This document shows positions 47,087-55,269 of a DNA stretch of 64,000 nt, in pieces. Each line of letters starts with the position of its first letter. Position 1 is the stretch's first letter. Both the position numbers and the translations under genes were made by a program. Origin of the DNA: Deltaproteobacteria bacterium GWB2_55_19 (lineage in GTDB: Bacteria; Desulfobacterota; GWC2-55-46); contig MGPQ01000001.1 in the NCBI GenBank assembly GCA_001797465.1, positions 1 to 64,000 on the forward strand, written 5' to 3'. A model generated the notes under the pieces. That model saw nothing but the letters and a program-made list of their open reading frames with translations. It searched no databases and was not told the DNA's origin.

Positions 47087-47998
47087 TCAGTGTGCGTGGC
47101 CCTGTTTGGCGTGTTTATCGCAGTGTTCCCGGCACTTGGAGACTTTATCTACATGTATCGAGCACTGCTTCAGGGAACATTCGTGGTCTATCGTATTCGC
47201 GCCTACGGAATAGGCGAGAGAGAAGGCGAGGAAGAGAGCGACAGCGACGCTTGAGACGATCGCCCTAAATGCAGGGCGGCTCCTCGACGGCTCTTTTCCA
47301 TCGATGAGGCGCTTTATTCTCGCCGACACCTGGTTGTTCCCGGTTATCGAGGCCGGCGCAAAGGCGGCGCAATTGCCTTTAGCGACCTTTACGAGCGCGG
47401 AGGCGAGTGCGAGCCGCTCTCCTGCTTTTTTCGCCGCCGCGTCGTCGGATGCGTGCTCTATCTTTATTTTCAGTTTGGCGACCAGATACTTGACTATCGG
47501 CGCATAGAAGAACATGTCATTGAAGAAGGAGAGGAGAACGAACTTGAGCGGGTCTTTCTCCCTCTTGTGGTGGAGCTCGTGGAGGAATACGGCCTTGAGT
47601 TCGTCCCTGTCGAGCCCTTTAAGGAGCCCTCGCGTGAGAAAGATGCGCGGCCTGAATATCCCGTGAGTGAAGGCGGTCTCCGAGAGGTCGTCGATTATGA
47701 CGACCGAGCCTTTCCTGCCTCTCACCGGGAGCCGTGAGACGGCGGAGTAAGACTTGATGATATGGAAAGCGGACTTGGCTGACGAGTAGACGAGGCCAAA
47801 GGCGAGGAGCGCGGCCCCGAGCCATAATGACGTGATTTTTATTAACTCGTAGTATTCCAGACAGCGCGTGAAGAGAGACTGGCAGAGCTCGGTAAAGGCC
47901 GAAGTCATACCGATGAGGCCGGGGAGGCCATAGAGCGCCCAGAGGGACGCGAGGGCCCCGAACGAGAGTGCGAGCATTATGGATGCGAATGAGCTCAA
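47087..47998 (-). CDS. M56 (BlaR1-type) membrane metallopeptidase with Cys/His sensor tail
   Basis: 303 residues. Membrane helices lie near 5-30, 55-80 and 245-265. The M56 zinc site is FLHELHHKREKDP, followed by EHASDDAAAKKAGERLALA with the third ligand region. BlaR1/MecR1 carry a large penicillin-binding sensor after the last helix. Here that domain is absent and only 36 residues follow (268-303), holding four Cys and six His in CSLKQCSIH, CREHCDKH and GHAH. This tail should face the periplasm and could bind copper or silver. The gene starts 1 base after the BlaI-type gene ends, so the pair probably senses and relieves repression. Confidence 0.85.
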   Translation of the reverse strand: MSSFASIMLALSFGALASLWALYGLPGLIGMTSAFTELCQSLFTRCLEYYELIKITSLWLGAALLAFGLVYSSAKSAFHIIKSYSAVSRLPVRGRKGSVVIIDDLSETAFTHGIFRPRIFLTRGLLKGLDRDELKAVFLHELHHKREKDPLKFVLLSFFNDMFFYAPIVKYLVAKLKIKIEHASDDAAAKKAGERLALASALVKVAKGNCAAFAPASITGNNQVSARIKRLIDGKEPSRSRPAFRAIVSSVAVALFLAFSLAYSVGANTIDHECSLKQCSIHVDKVSKCREHCDKHAKQGHAH

Positions 47999-47999
47999 G

Positions 48000-48419
48000 C
48001 TACCTGTCCTTTGCGAGTTCCTTTTTCTTGTGCTCTATCAAGGCCGAGAGCTTGTCGAGCTCAAGGGGGTCGGTCTCGGCGAGGGCGTCGACGAACGAGG
48101 CGCAGGCACCGGCCCTCGATATCTCGAAGATGTCCCTGAGGACGCCGTTCGAGACCTCTCTGGCGAACTCCTCCTTGCTGAAGGCGGGCCTGAAGACGAA
48201 TACGCTCTCGCCCTTTAGCTTCTTTATATAACCCTTTTTGGCGAGCCTTTCAAGGACCGTAAGGACCGTGGTTATGGCTATATCCCTCACAGTCTTTATA
48301 TCGGCGTGTACAGTCTTGCCTGTAGCCTCGTCCCTCTTCCAGAGGACGTCGAGTATCTCCTGCTCGAGCGAACCCAGGACTTTGCTCGAACCCTCCCTTG
48401 ATCTGACGCTTCCAGCCAT
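48000..48419 (-). CDS. BlaI/MecI/CopY-family repressor
   Basis: 139 residues. A winged helix of the BlaI/MecI type: LGSLEQEILDVLWKRDEATGK, TVRDIAITTVLTVLERLAKKGYI and ESVFVFRPAFSKEEFARE. The C-terminal part is a helical dimer region. BlaI proteins bind TACA/TGTA-type dyads and are inactivated when the partner M56 protein is triggered; CopY members respond to copper. No CxCxxxxCxC copper site is seen here, so sensing is more likely left to the M56 partner. It is the first gene of the Cus-type operon. Confidence 0.92.
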   Translation of the reverse strand: MAGSVRSREGSSKVLGSLEQEILDVLWKRDEATGKTVHADIKTVRDIAITTVLTVLERLAKKGYIKKLKGESVFVFRPAFSKEEFAREVSNGVLRDIFEISRAGACASFVDALAETDPLELDKLSALIEHKKKELAKDR

Positions 48420-48440
48420 GATATTAAATCCTCCACTTGA

Positions 48441-48469
48441 ATTATATTCGACAAGCCGTAGAATGTCAA
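48441..48469 (-). promoter_or_regulatory. Full-consensus promoter of the copper operon with overlapping dyad
   Basis: On the minus strand TTGACA (48469-48464), a 17-base spacer and TATAAT (48446-48441): every position of the sigma70 consensus is met. A GACA-N10-TGTC dyad spans the -35 and the spacer, a plausible BlaI operator. GGAGG stands ten bases before ATG 48419. A promoter this strong would need repression. Confidence 0.8.
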
Positions 48470-48553
48470 GGACTGATATACCGATAGCGCTTGCGGAATC
48501 CTCTTGACTACTGTAATATCAACGACATTAAAATTCGGTTAAAAGGGCTCGAT

Positions 48554-49189
48554 ATGGGGCTGTTTATTACATTCGAGGGTGTCGAAGGGTGCGGTAAATC
48601 TACCCAGATAACGCTCCTCCGTGATTATATCGCAAAAAAAGGTTTAGAGGTACTCACCATCCGTGAGCCGGGCGGGACCCCCACCGGAGAAGCGGTGAGG
48701 AGGATTCTGCTCGACGCGAATAGCGAGATAGGGCCGATGGCTGAGCTCCTCCTCTATGAGGCGTGCAGGGCCGAGCTCGTGGAAAAAGTCATAAGGCCTG
48801 CGCTCAAGGCCGGGAAGGTCGTTATCTCGGACCGTTTTATGGACTCGACCGTCGCGTACCAGGGATACGGCAGGGGGCTCGACATAGAGGCGATAAAGCG
48901 TCTTAACAGGCTCTCCGTCGGAGAAACCGTGCCGGACCTGACCATACTCCTCGACTGCGACCCGGAGGCGGGCTTGCGCCGCGCCCTTGCAAGGATAGAG
49001 AACGGAAAGGGCCCTAAGGAGGACCGCTTCGAGAGGGAGGAGATAGTCTTTCACACGCGGGTAAGGGAAGGTTTTTTAAGCATCGCTAAAGAGGAGAAGC
49101 GGGTCCGTTTGGTTGACGCCTCGCCGCCCCGAGAAATAGCCTCGATACACGGGGAAATCTGTGATATCATGATAAAAATGGGGTTTTGA
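48554..49189 (+). CDS. tmk: Thymidylate kinase
   Basis: 211 residues from ATG 48554; an in-frame TTG at 48491 would add 21 residues that match nothing in the family and lie in the divergent promoter region. P-loop FEGVEGCGKST, then REPGGTPTGEAVRRILL, SDRFMDSTVAYQGYGRG and LLDCDPEAGL are all family marks. It makes dTDP from dTMP. It is divergent from the copper operon. Confidence 0.96.
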   Translation: MGLFITFEGVEGCGKSTQITLLRDYIAKKGLEVLTIREPGGTPTGEAVRRILLDANSEIGPMAELLLYEACRAELVEKVIRPALKAGKVVISDRFMDSTVAYQGYGRGLDIEAIKRLNRLSVGETVPDLTILLDCDPEAGLRRALARIENGKGPKEDRFEREEIVFHTRVREGFLSIAKEEKRVRLVDASPPREIASIHGEICDIMIKMGF

Positions 49190-49356
49190 GTCATGACTAC
49201 CCGGTGTTCCTTCGCTATCCGAACGGGGTGTCGGCTGATCCGGGGTTTATCCATTTAACCATCCTACCATTGGCGGGATGGGATTGACACAAGGGGAGGG
49301 TTTAAACGGTTTTCACCTCTAACCCCTCCATTAATATCTCAGGTTAAAAACCTTCG

Positions 49357-50355
49357 ATGCCCTTTAAAGATATACTCGGCCATGAAAGAGAAATAAGGGT
49401 CTTAAGGGAAGCGCTGAATACCGGGCGTCTCGCCCACTCGTATCTCTTTGCCGGCCCTGAGGGGATCGGCAAAAGAAAGACCGCCTTCGAGCTCGCCAGG
49501 GCCCTTAACTGCGCATCCGCCACTGACGACGCCTGCGGCGAGTGCGCCTCATGCTTGCGGGCGGCGTCAGGCACTCACACGAACATCGTCGAGGTCGCGC
49601 CTACCGTAAAGGATAGGGACGAGCTCGTACCCGACCCTTCGGGGCTTATAAGGATAGAGCAGATAAGGGATATCCTCTCGCTCCTTAAGTATAAGGCCGA
49701 TGGCGGGAGGAAGGCCGTCATAGTCGACGGCGCCGAAAGGCTCATGCCGCAGGCCGCGAACGCGTTCCTTAAAACTCTTGAGGAGCCGCCCGCCGGGTCT
49801 ATTATAATGCTCGTAACGTCCCGCCCGGCGGACCTTTTGCCGACGATAATCTCGCGGTGCCAGAGGGTTTCCTTTAGACCCCTGCCGGAAGAGGCGCTCA
49901 TAGTGGCCCTCGTTGAGAAGACCGGCGCAACAGAGGAAGAGGCGATGACCGCCGCGAGGATGACCGGCAGGTCGTTATCCCTCGCGCTCAAATATATAGG
50001 CGAAGGGCGCGGAGATAAGGGGCGGGAGCTTATAAAGAGGCTGCAATCGATAACGGACGTATCCGAAGCGTTGAAGTTCGCCGAGGAGCTCTCGAAAAAG
50101 GACGACATCCTTGAGGCGCTCGAGACACTGAAGGGCTGGTACAGGGACAGGGCAATAGCCGCCTCCGGGGCGGAGAATCTTCTGGTCAACCGGGATGTTT
50201 ACGGTTATAGTGACGGGTCTTTCGAAGGCAGGAGAAGAGAGGGCCTCGCCGAGGATTTTTTCAGCATAGAGGAGACAAGGAGGATGATCGCGCCCCCGAG
50301 GTACGCTAATAAGCTCCTCGCGATGGAGGCGCTTATCTTGAAGCTCGTGGATTGA
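49357..50355 (+). CDS. holB: DNA polymerase III delta' subunit
   Basis: 332 residues. P-loop AGPEGIGKRKTAFELARAL; a zinc module with DDACGECASCLRAASGTH plus an earlier Cys; LEEPPAGSIIMLVTSRPADLLPTIISRCQ with the SRC motif. It is a clamp-loader subunit. It lies 167 bases after tmk, a common order (tmk-holB-ricT). The spacer holds a TTGACA at about 49285 with no good -10. Confidence 0.93.
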   Translation: MPFKDILGHEREIRVLREALNTGRLAHSYLFAGPEGIGKRKTAFELARALNCASATDDACGECASCLRAASGTHTNIVEVAPTVKDRDELVPDPSGLIRIEQIRDILSLLKYKADGGRKAVIVDGAERLMPQAANAFLKTLEEPPAGSIIMLVTSRPADLLPTIISRCQRVSFRPLPEEALIVALVEKTGATEEEAMTAARMTGRSLSLALKYIGEGRGDKGRELIKRLQSITDVSEALKFAEELSKKDDILEALETLKGWYRDRAIAASGAENLLVNRDVYGYSDGSFEGRRREGLAEDFFSIEETRRMIAPPRYANKLLAMEALILKLVD

Positions 50356-50403
50356 AGTAGGTGAATAACGCATCTTTAAAAAAGGACAACTCAAAAAGCT
50401 ACT

Positions 50404-50530
50404 CTAAAAATTAGGGATTTTTTCTGAGGTCAAGGAAGGGCGGAAATAAAAAGCGGAGCATATATGAATAATATGTGAGCATTTTTATTTGCGACCTGAC
50501 GCAGAGATCAGGAAAAATAACGATTTTTAG
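50404..50530 (+). ncRNA. Long stem-loop with side bulge upstream of the RicT-like gene
   Basis: A single folding unit of 127 bases. CTAAAAAT (50404-50411) pairs with ATTTTTAG (50523-50530); ATTTTTTCTGA (50417-50427) with TCAGGAAAAAT (50508-50518); GGTC (50428-50431) with GACC (50493-50496); AAATAAAAA (50444-50452) with TTTTTATTT (50482-50490); and GCATAT (50458-50463) with ATATGT (50471-50476). It ends at the ribosome site (GGGGAAGG) of the next gene. It could be a regulatory leader or a mobile palindrome. A Rho-independent terminator is unlikely because no T-run follows the outer stem. Confidence 0.55.
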
Positions 50531-50544
50531 GGGAAGGTTCATAT

Positions 50545-51720
50545 ATGGCGATGATAGTGGGTATAAGGTTCAAGAAGGCGTGCAAGGTCTACGACTTTGA
50601 AGCCAACGGAATTGAGCTCATTCCGAACGATATGGTCATAGTCGAGGTGGAAAAGGGCCTCGGCATGGGGACGGTCGTCAACAGGCCGAGGGAGGTAGAC
50701 GAGGCCGCCCTCGGAAGACAGCTCAAAAAGGTCGTCCGCAAGGCCGACACGGTAGACATGGAGCGGAACGGCTTCAATACCGAGCGGGAGGACGAGGCCT
50801 TCAGGATATGCAGGGAGAAGATAGCCCAGTACAAGTTGCCGATGAAGCTCATAAGGGTTGAGTACCTCTTCGACTCCTCGAAGGCGATATTCTATTTCAC
50901 GTCTGAGACAAGGGTGGACTTTAGGGAACTCGTCAAGGACCTCGCCGGAGGGTTCCACACGCGGATCGAGATGCGGCAAATCGGCGTCCGCGACGAGGCC
51001 AAGATGATAGGGGGCCTGGGCCCCTGCGGCAGGGAGCTTTGCTGTTCCGGGTTCTTGTCGGATTTCGAGCCCGTGACCATAAAGATGGCGAAGGACCAGA
51101 ACCTCGCGTTAAACCCGGTCAAGATCTCCGGCATATGCGGCAGATTAATGTGTTGTCTCAGCTACGAGCACGGCATGTACCAGGGCGAGAAGCGGGAGAA
51201 GCGTGAGCGGGAGCGCGCCGCCGCCGAGATAGCCGGGGAGGCCCCGCCAGAGGCGGTAAAGGATAAGCCTGACAGGGACAGGGGCAGGGGGAGAGGCCGG
51301 GACAGGGAAAAACCAGCCGGGGCAGAGGCAGGCCACGCCTGCGGAGGGTGCGGCAAGCACGGCCCTGAAAAACAGCCCAATGAGAGCCGGACGGATAGGC
51401 CTCCGAGGCCGGAGAGGCAGGGAAGGCCCGAGAGGACCGGAAGGCCGGATAAGTCCGCAGGGGCGGATAAGCCAGGAAGACCCGAGAGACAGGACAGGGG
51501 AGAGAGGCCCGCGAGGCCTGAGAGACCACCGAGGCCGGATAGGCAGGATAGGCCGAGGCGCGACAACGCCGGAAGGGCGGATAAGCCACAGGAGGCGCGG
51601 CCCGCGTCTGAGACCGGACCCGGACCATCCAGGCAGGACGCGCAGGCCTCACAGGGCGCTCCTGATAGGGTAGAGGGCAATGACAAGGGCCGTTCAGGAG
51701 ATCCCGAGGAAAGGCCTTAA
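50545..51720 (+). CDS. PSP1/RicT-family protein with long charged tail
   Basis: 391 residues. Residues about 1-225 are the PSP1 domain with conserved cysteines GGLGPCGRELCCSGFL and KISGICGRLMCCLSYEHGMY. RicT/YaaT proteins of Bacillus act with YlbF and YmcA on RNase Y and carry iron-sulfur clusters. Residues about 226-391 are a low-complexity tail of Arg, Pro, Asp and Gly repeats (RPER, RPDR), with a small Cys/His patch HACGGCGKHG. The tail should be disordered and may bind nucleic acid. The order holB-ricT-metG-tatD is common. Confidence 0.9.
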   Translation: MAMIVGIRFKKACKVYDFEANGIELIPNDMVIVEVEKGLGMGTVVNRPREVDEAALGRQLKKVVRKADTVDMERNGFNTEREDEAFRICREKIAQYKLPMKLIRVEYLFDSSKAIFYFTSETRVDFRELVKDLAGGFHTRIEMRQIGVRDEAKMIGGLGPCGRELCCSGFLSDFEPVTIKMAKDQNLALNPVKISGICGRLMCCLSYEHGMYQGEKREKRERERAAAEIAGEAPPEAVKDKPDRDRGRGRGRDREKPAGAEAGHACGGCGKHGPEKQPNESRTDRPPRPERQGRPERTGRPDKSAGADKPGRPERQDRGERPARPERPPRPDRQDRPRRDNAGRADKPQEARPASETGPGPSRQDAQASQGAPDRVEGNDKGRSGDPEERP

Positions 51721-51725
51721 GCTCA

Positions 51726-53231
51726 ATGCCTCCGAAGACCTTTTACATAACGACCCCCATATACTATGTCAACGACGTCCCCCACATAGGACACGCCTAT
51801 ACGACCGTCGCGGCGGACGCCATCGCGAGATACAGGCGGCTTAAGGGCGATCAAGTCCTCTTCCTCACTGGAACCGACGAACACGGCCAGAAGGTCGAAA
51901 AGGCGGCAGAGGCCTCAGGGCTAAGCCCCCAGGAATTCGTAGACAATGTCTGCCGCCGTTTCAGGGAGTTATGGCAACAACTTAATATCTCCAATGACGA
52001 CTTCATAAAGACTACCGAAGAGAGGCACAGGAAGGCCGTCACGGCTATATGGGAGACTGTCGCAAAGAAAGGCGACATATTCCTTGGCGAGTACGAGGAC
52101 TGGTACTGCACCTCCGACGAGAACTTCTTGACCGAGACCCAGCTTGTCGACGGCAAATGCCCGGACTGCGGCAGGGCGGTTGAGAAGCTAAAGGAAGAGA
52201 GCTACTTCTTCAGATTATCAAAATACGGCGCATTGCTCCTTAAGCATATAGAGGAGAACCCCTCCTTCATTCAACCCGTCTCAAAGCGTAACGAGATAGT
52301 AAGTTTCCTTAAAGAGGGGCTCCGTGATTTGAGCGTCAGCAGGACTACCTTCAAATGGGGGCTTCCTGTACCAGGGGACGCGCGCCACGTCATCTACGTC
52401 TGGTTCGACGCGCTCACCAATTACCTCACAGCCGCGGGTTACCCGGAAAATGAAGACGGCTTCTGGCCCGCCGACTTGCACCTCATCGGAAAAGACATCC
52501 TCCGTTTTCATACCGTCTACTGGCCCGCGTTCCTCCTCTCCGCCGGGCTACCGCTCCCGAAGAAGGTCTTTGCCCACGGCTGGTGGACAGTAGACGGCAA
52601 CAAGATGAGCAAGTCGCGGGGCAATGTCGTCGACCCTGGGGCTCTCGCGGGAAAGTACGGCGTAGACGCCTTCAGGTATTTTTTGTTAAGGGAGATGCCC
52701 TTCGGGGCAGACGGCGACTTTTCCGAAAAGGCGTTGGTCGCGCGCATAAACAGCGATCTGGCGAACGACCTCGGCAATCTCTTGTCGCGGTCGCTGACCA
52801 TGATAGACAAGTACAGGGCGGGTATCGTGCCTCCCCCTGCGCCGGAAAAGGACAGGGAGCTTGAGGCAAATCTAAAGTCACTTTTGAAGGCCCTCCCGGC
52901 AGAGTATTCCTCAGCCATGGACGGGATAGGCTTCTACGACGCGCTCCAGAAGGTATGGGCTGTGGTGAGAGAGATGAACGCCTATGTGGACAAGGCCGCG
53001 CCGTGGAAGGAGAAGGACGAAGAGACACTATCGAACGTCCTCTATACATTGTCCGAAGGCTTAAGGATAGTCTCGGTCTACGTCTACCCCTTTATGCCGG
53101 ATACGGCGGGGAAGATGTCTGCCTCACTCGGGGTCGAATTGCCGAAGTCTTTTGAGGAAACGGAATTCGGCAAGGGCGAGGCAGGGAGAAAGACCACAAA
53201 GATTCCGTCTCTATTCCCGAGGATACAATGA
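51726..53231 (+). CDS. metG: Methionyl-tRNA synthetase, short form
   Basis: 501 residues. The HIGH signature is in VNDVPHIGHAYTT and KMSKS in NKMSKSRGNVVDP. A zinc knob has GKCPDCGRAVEKL. The anticodon-binding helical domain ends the protein; the extra C-terminal tRNA-binding domain of longer MetG proteins is missing, as in many bacteria. It starts 5 bases after the ricT-like gene and ends in a terminator. Confidence 0.97.
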   Translation: MPPKTFYITTPIYYVNDVPHIGHAYTTVAADAIARYRRLKGDQVLFLTGTDEHGQKVEKAAEASGLSPQEFVDNVCRRFRELWQQLNISNDDFIKTTEERHRKAVTAIWETVAKKGDIFLGEYEDWYCTSDENFLTETQLVDGKCPDCGRAVEKLKEESYFFRLSKYGALLLKHIEENPSFIQPVSKRNEIVSFLKEGLRDLSVSRTTFKWGLPVPGDARHVIYVWFDALTNYLTAAGYPENEDGFWPADLHLIGKDILRFHTVYWPAFLLSAGLPLPKKVFAHGWWTVDGNKMSKSRGNVVDPGALAGKYGVDAFRYFLLREMPFGADGDFSEKALVARINSDLANDLGNLLSRSLTMIDKYRAGIVPPPAPEKDRELEANLKSLLKALPAEYSSAMDGIGFYDALQKVWAVVREMNAYVDKAAPWKEKDEETLSNVLYTLSEGLRIVSVYVYPFMPDTAGKMSASLGVELPKSFEETEFGKGEAGRKTTKIPSLFPRIQ

Positions 53232-53240
53232 CTGAGCTGT

Positions 53241-53278
53241 CATTCCCGCAATCTTTAAGCGGGAATACAGTTTTTTTT
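53241..53278 (+). terminator. Rho-independent terminator after metG
   Basis: ATTCCCGC-AATCTTTAA-GCGGGAAT, then ACAG and TTTTTTTT. The arms belong to a CATTCCCGx palindrome type repeated just downstream (53306-53330). Confidence 0.8.
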
Positions 53279-53303
53279 AGCCACATCGATAAGATAAGAG
53301 CAT

Positions 53304-53332
53304 GCATTCCCGATATAAGAGATCGGGAATGA
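53304..53332. repeat. CATTCCCGAT/ATCGGGAATG palindrome
   Basis: GCATTCCCGAT-ATAAGAG-ATCGGGAATGAC forms a perfect stem 27 bases before the TatD fusion gene. Together with the preceding terminator arms it looks like a small dispersed palindrome family. Confidence 0.6.
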
Positions 53333-53358
53333 CAAAGATGGGATTCAGATATTTGTAA

Positions 53359-54765
53359 ATGGAAAAGAACCTTTTCATAGACACCCACGCGCACCTCGAC
53401 GACAATAGGTTCAATGACGACCGCGCCGAGGTGGTCGCGAGGGCCAAAGAGGCCGGGGTAGAGAGGATCATCTCAGTCGGGTGCTGGTCCAGGGAAAAGG
53501 GCTTCAAGGTCCTCCTGGACGAGGTCCTCACCTATCATAAGGACGTCTACGCCGCGTTCGGCATACACCCGCACGAGGCGAAGGAGGCGGACTCCAACGA
53601 GCCTTTCGACCTCATAAGAAGGCTCGCTGTCGAGTCCAGGGGGAGGGTGGTCGGCATAGGGGAGACAGGGCTCGACTACCACTACGACCACTCGCCGAGA
53701 GCAGTTCAAAAAGAGGTCTTCAGAAGACAGCTCGCGCTTGCCAATGAGCTCGCGCTCCCGGTTATCATACACACGAGGGAGGCTGAAAAAGACACGCTTG
53801 AGGTCATGAATGCCGCGGGGCGCATAGAGGCTGGAGGGGTCTTCCACTGTTTCTCAGGGACTTTGGAGCTTGCGAAAAAGGCGCTGGATATGGGCTTTTA
53901 CCTCTCCTTTACCGGGGTCGTCACATTCCCGAACGCGGAAGCGCTCCGCGAGGTCGTGAAATACGCGCCCATCGAAAAGATATTGGTCGAGACCGATTGC
54001 CCGTATCTCGCCCCCAAAAACATGAGGGGAAAGAGGAACGAGCCAGCCTTTGTCGTCGAGACGGCAAAGGCGATAGCCGCCATAAAGGGGCTCGCCCTGC
54101 AAGATGTCGCGCGCATAACCACGGCGAACGCCGAAGACCTCTTCGGCCTCGGAAGAAGGGCTGTTAACGCGAAGATAGCCTACCCCATAAGGGATTCCCT
54201 TTATCTGAACATCACGAACAGGTGCTCGAACCACTGCTCGTTCTGCGCTAAGTTCGATTCGTACACGGTAAAGGGCCATTACCTCAAACTCTCGGAGGAG
54301 CCGGGTTTTGACGCGCTCATCCGCGCCATAGGCCCTGACCCGGAGGAGAAGTACAAAGAGATAGTCTTCTGCGGCTTCGGCGAGCCCCTTATACGCCTCG
54401 ACCTCGTAAAAGAGCTTGGGATGCACCTTAAGAGGCGAGGGTGCAGGATCAGGATAGACACCGACGGGCTCGCGAACCTCGTGCATAAGAGAAACGTCTT
54501 ATCCGAGCTCGCGTTCGTCGATGTGATATCGGTTTCCTTGAACGCGCCGGACTCGGAGACCTACCAAAAGCTCATCAAGACCCCCTTCGGGGACGCGGCA
54601 TACCCGGCGGTCCTATTCTTCCTGAAAGAGGCTAAAAAGCACATCGCGAAGGTCGTCGCCTCGGTCGTCGCCGTCCCTGGGCTCGATATCGAGGCGTGCA
54701 GGAAGGTCGCGGAAGACGACATAGGCGTCGCCTTCAGAATAAGGGAGTACAATACGGTCGGGTAG
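53359..54765 (+). CDS. TatD nuclease fused to a radical SAM domain
   Basis: 468 residues. Residues 1-257 are a complete TatD metal-dependent hydrolase: FIDTHAHLDD, GIHPHEAKE, VGIGETGLDYHYD, PVIIHTREAEKD and LVETDCPYLAPK. Residues about 272-468 are a radical SAM domain (LYLNITNRCSNHCSFC, cluster Cys289, Cys293, Cys296; then EIVFCGFGEPLIR). The second half matches TatD-associated radical SAM proteins, which in other genomes stand as separate neighbours. TatD enzymes cleave DNA 3' ends and may recycle D-aminoacyl substrates; the radical SAM reaction is unknown. Confidence 0.92.
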   Translation: MEKNLFIDTHAHLDDNRFNDDRAEVVARAKEAGVERIISVGCWSREKGFKVLLDEVLTYHKDVYAAFGIHPHEAKEADSNEPFDLIRRLAVESRGRVVGIGETGLDYHYDHSPRAVQKEVFRRQLALANELALPVIIHTREAEKDTLEVMNAAGRIEAGGVFHCFSGTLELAKKALDMGFYLSFTGVVTFPNAEALREVVKYAPIEKILVETDCPYLAPKNMRGKRNEPAFVVETAKAIAAIKGLALQDVARITTANAEDLFGLGRRAVNAKIAYPIRDSLYLNITNRCSNHCSFCAKFDSYTVKGHYLKLSEEPGFDALIRAIGPDPEEKYKEIVFCGFGEPLIRLDLVKELGMHLKRRGCRIRIDTDGLANLVHKRNVLSELAFVDVISVSLNAPDSETYQKLIKTPFGDAAYPAVLFFLKEAKKHIAKVVASVVAVPGLDIEACRKVAEDDIGVAFRIREYNTVG

Positions 54766-54792
54766 CCCTCTCTCTGGACAAGGTTAAGAGCT

Positions 54793-55269
54793 ATGGCCAA
54801 AAGGCGCTCATCTATTATCATCTATCTCCTCCTCGCGCTCTGGTCCCTCGGCGCTTTTTACGCGCTTAAGGCCGAGGTCTCGTTCTACATGGCCGCGCCC
54901 GGGCTCTTGAGGATGGGGCTTGAGGGCAGGAAGGCCTTCGTCGGCGGGCCGTTGCAGAGCCTCTCAAGCGAAGCCCTCCGGATGGTTCCCGAAGGCTCCG
55001 TGGTTTACTTCTTCGACCCGCCGGTGGACGGCGCTACCCACTACTCAGGCAAGACACGCTACTACCTTTATCCCAGAAAAGTGATCTCAGTCGCGGCAGG
55101 CGGGGCGCCGCCGGAGTCCATCAGGCCGGGCGACTTCGTCATGTTCTTCGTCCCGCCCGAGTTCGCGGGGTCGCCCTTCGAAAGAGAGATAACGGCGCTT
55201 GTGCCCCTTGAGCCTCTCTACGGGCATACGGACGACAGAGGCGTCCAGGCGTTGTACCGCGTCCTATGA
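54793..55269 (+). CDS. Membrane-anchored protein of unknown function
   Basis: 158 residues. One N-terminal membrane helix (IIIYLLLALWSLGAFYALKA, about residues 8-27) and a periplasmic part with SVVYFFDPPVDGATHYSGKTRYYLYPRK. I do not recognise a family. The end overlaps the next gene by 4 bases (ATGA), so the two are coupled and probably work together in the envelope. Confidence 0.75.
   Translation: MAKRRSSIIIYLLLALWSLGAFYALKAEVSFYMAAPGLLRMGLEGRKAFVGGPLQSLSSEALRMVPEGSVVYFFDPPVDGATHYSGKTRYYLYPRKVISVAAGGAPPESIRPGDFVMFFVPPEFAGSPFEREITALVPLEPLYGHTDDRGVQALYRVL

Noticed and set aside
48491-48553. 21-residue extension of thymidylate kinase
   Set aside because: It starts at a TTG without ribosome site, and the sequence before MGLFITFEG does not belong to the family.
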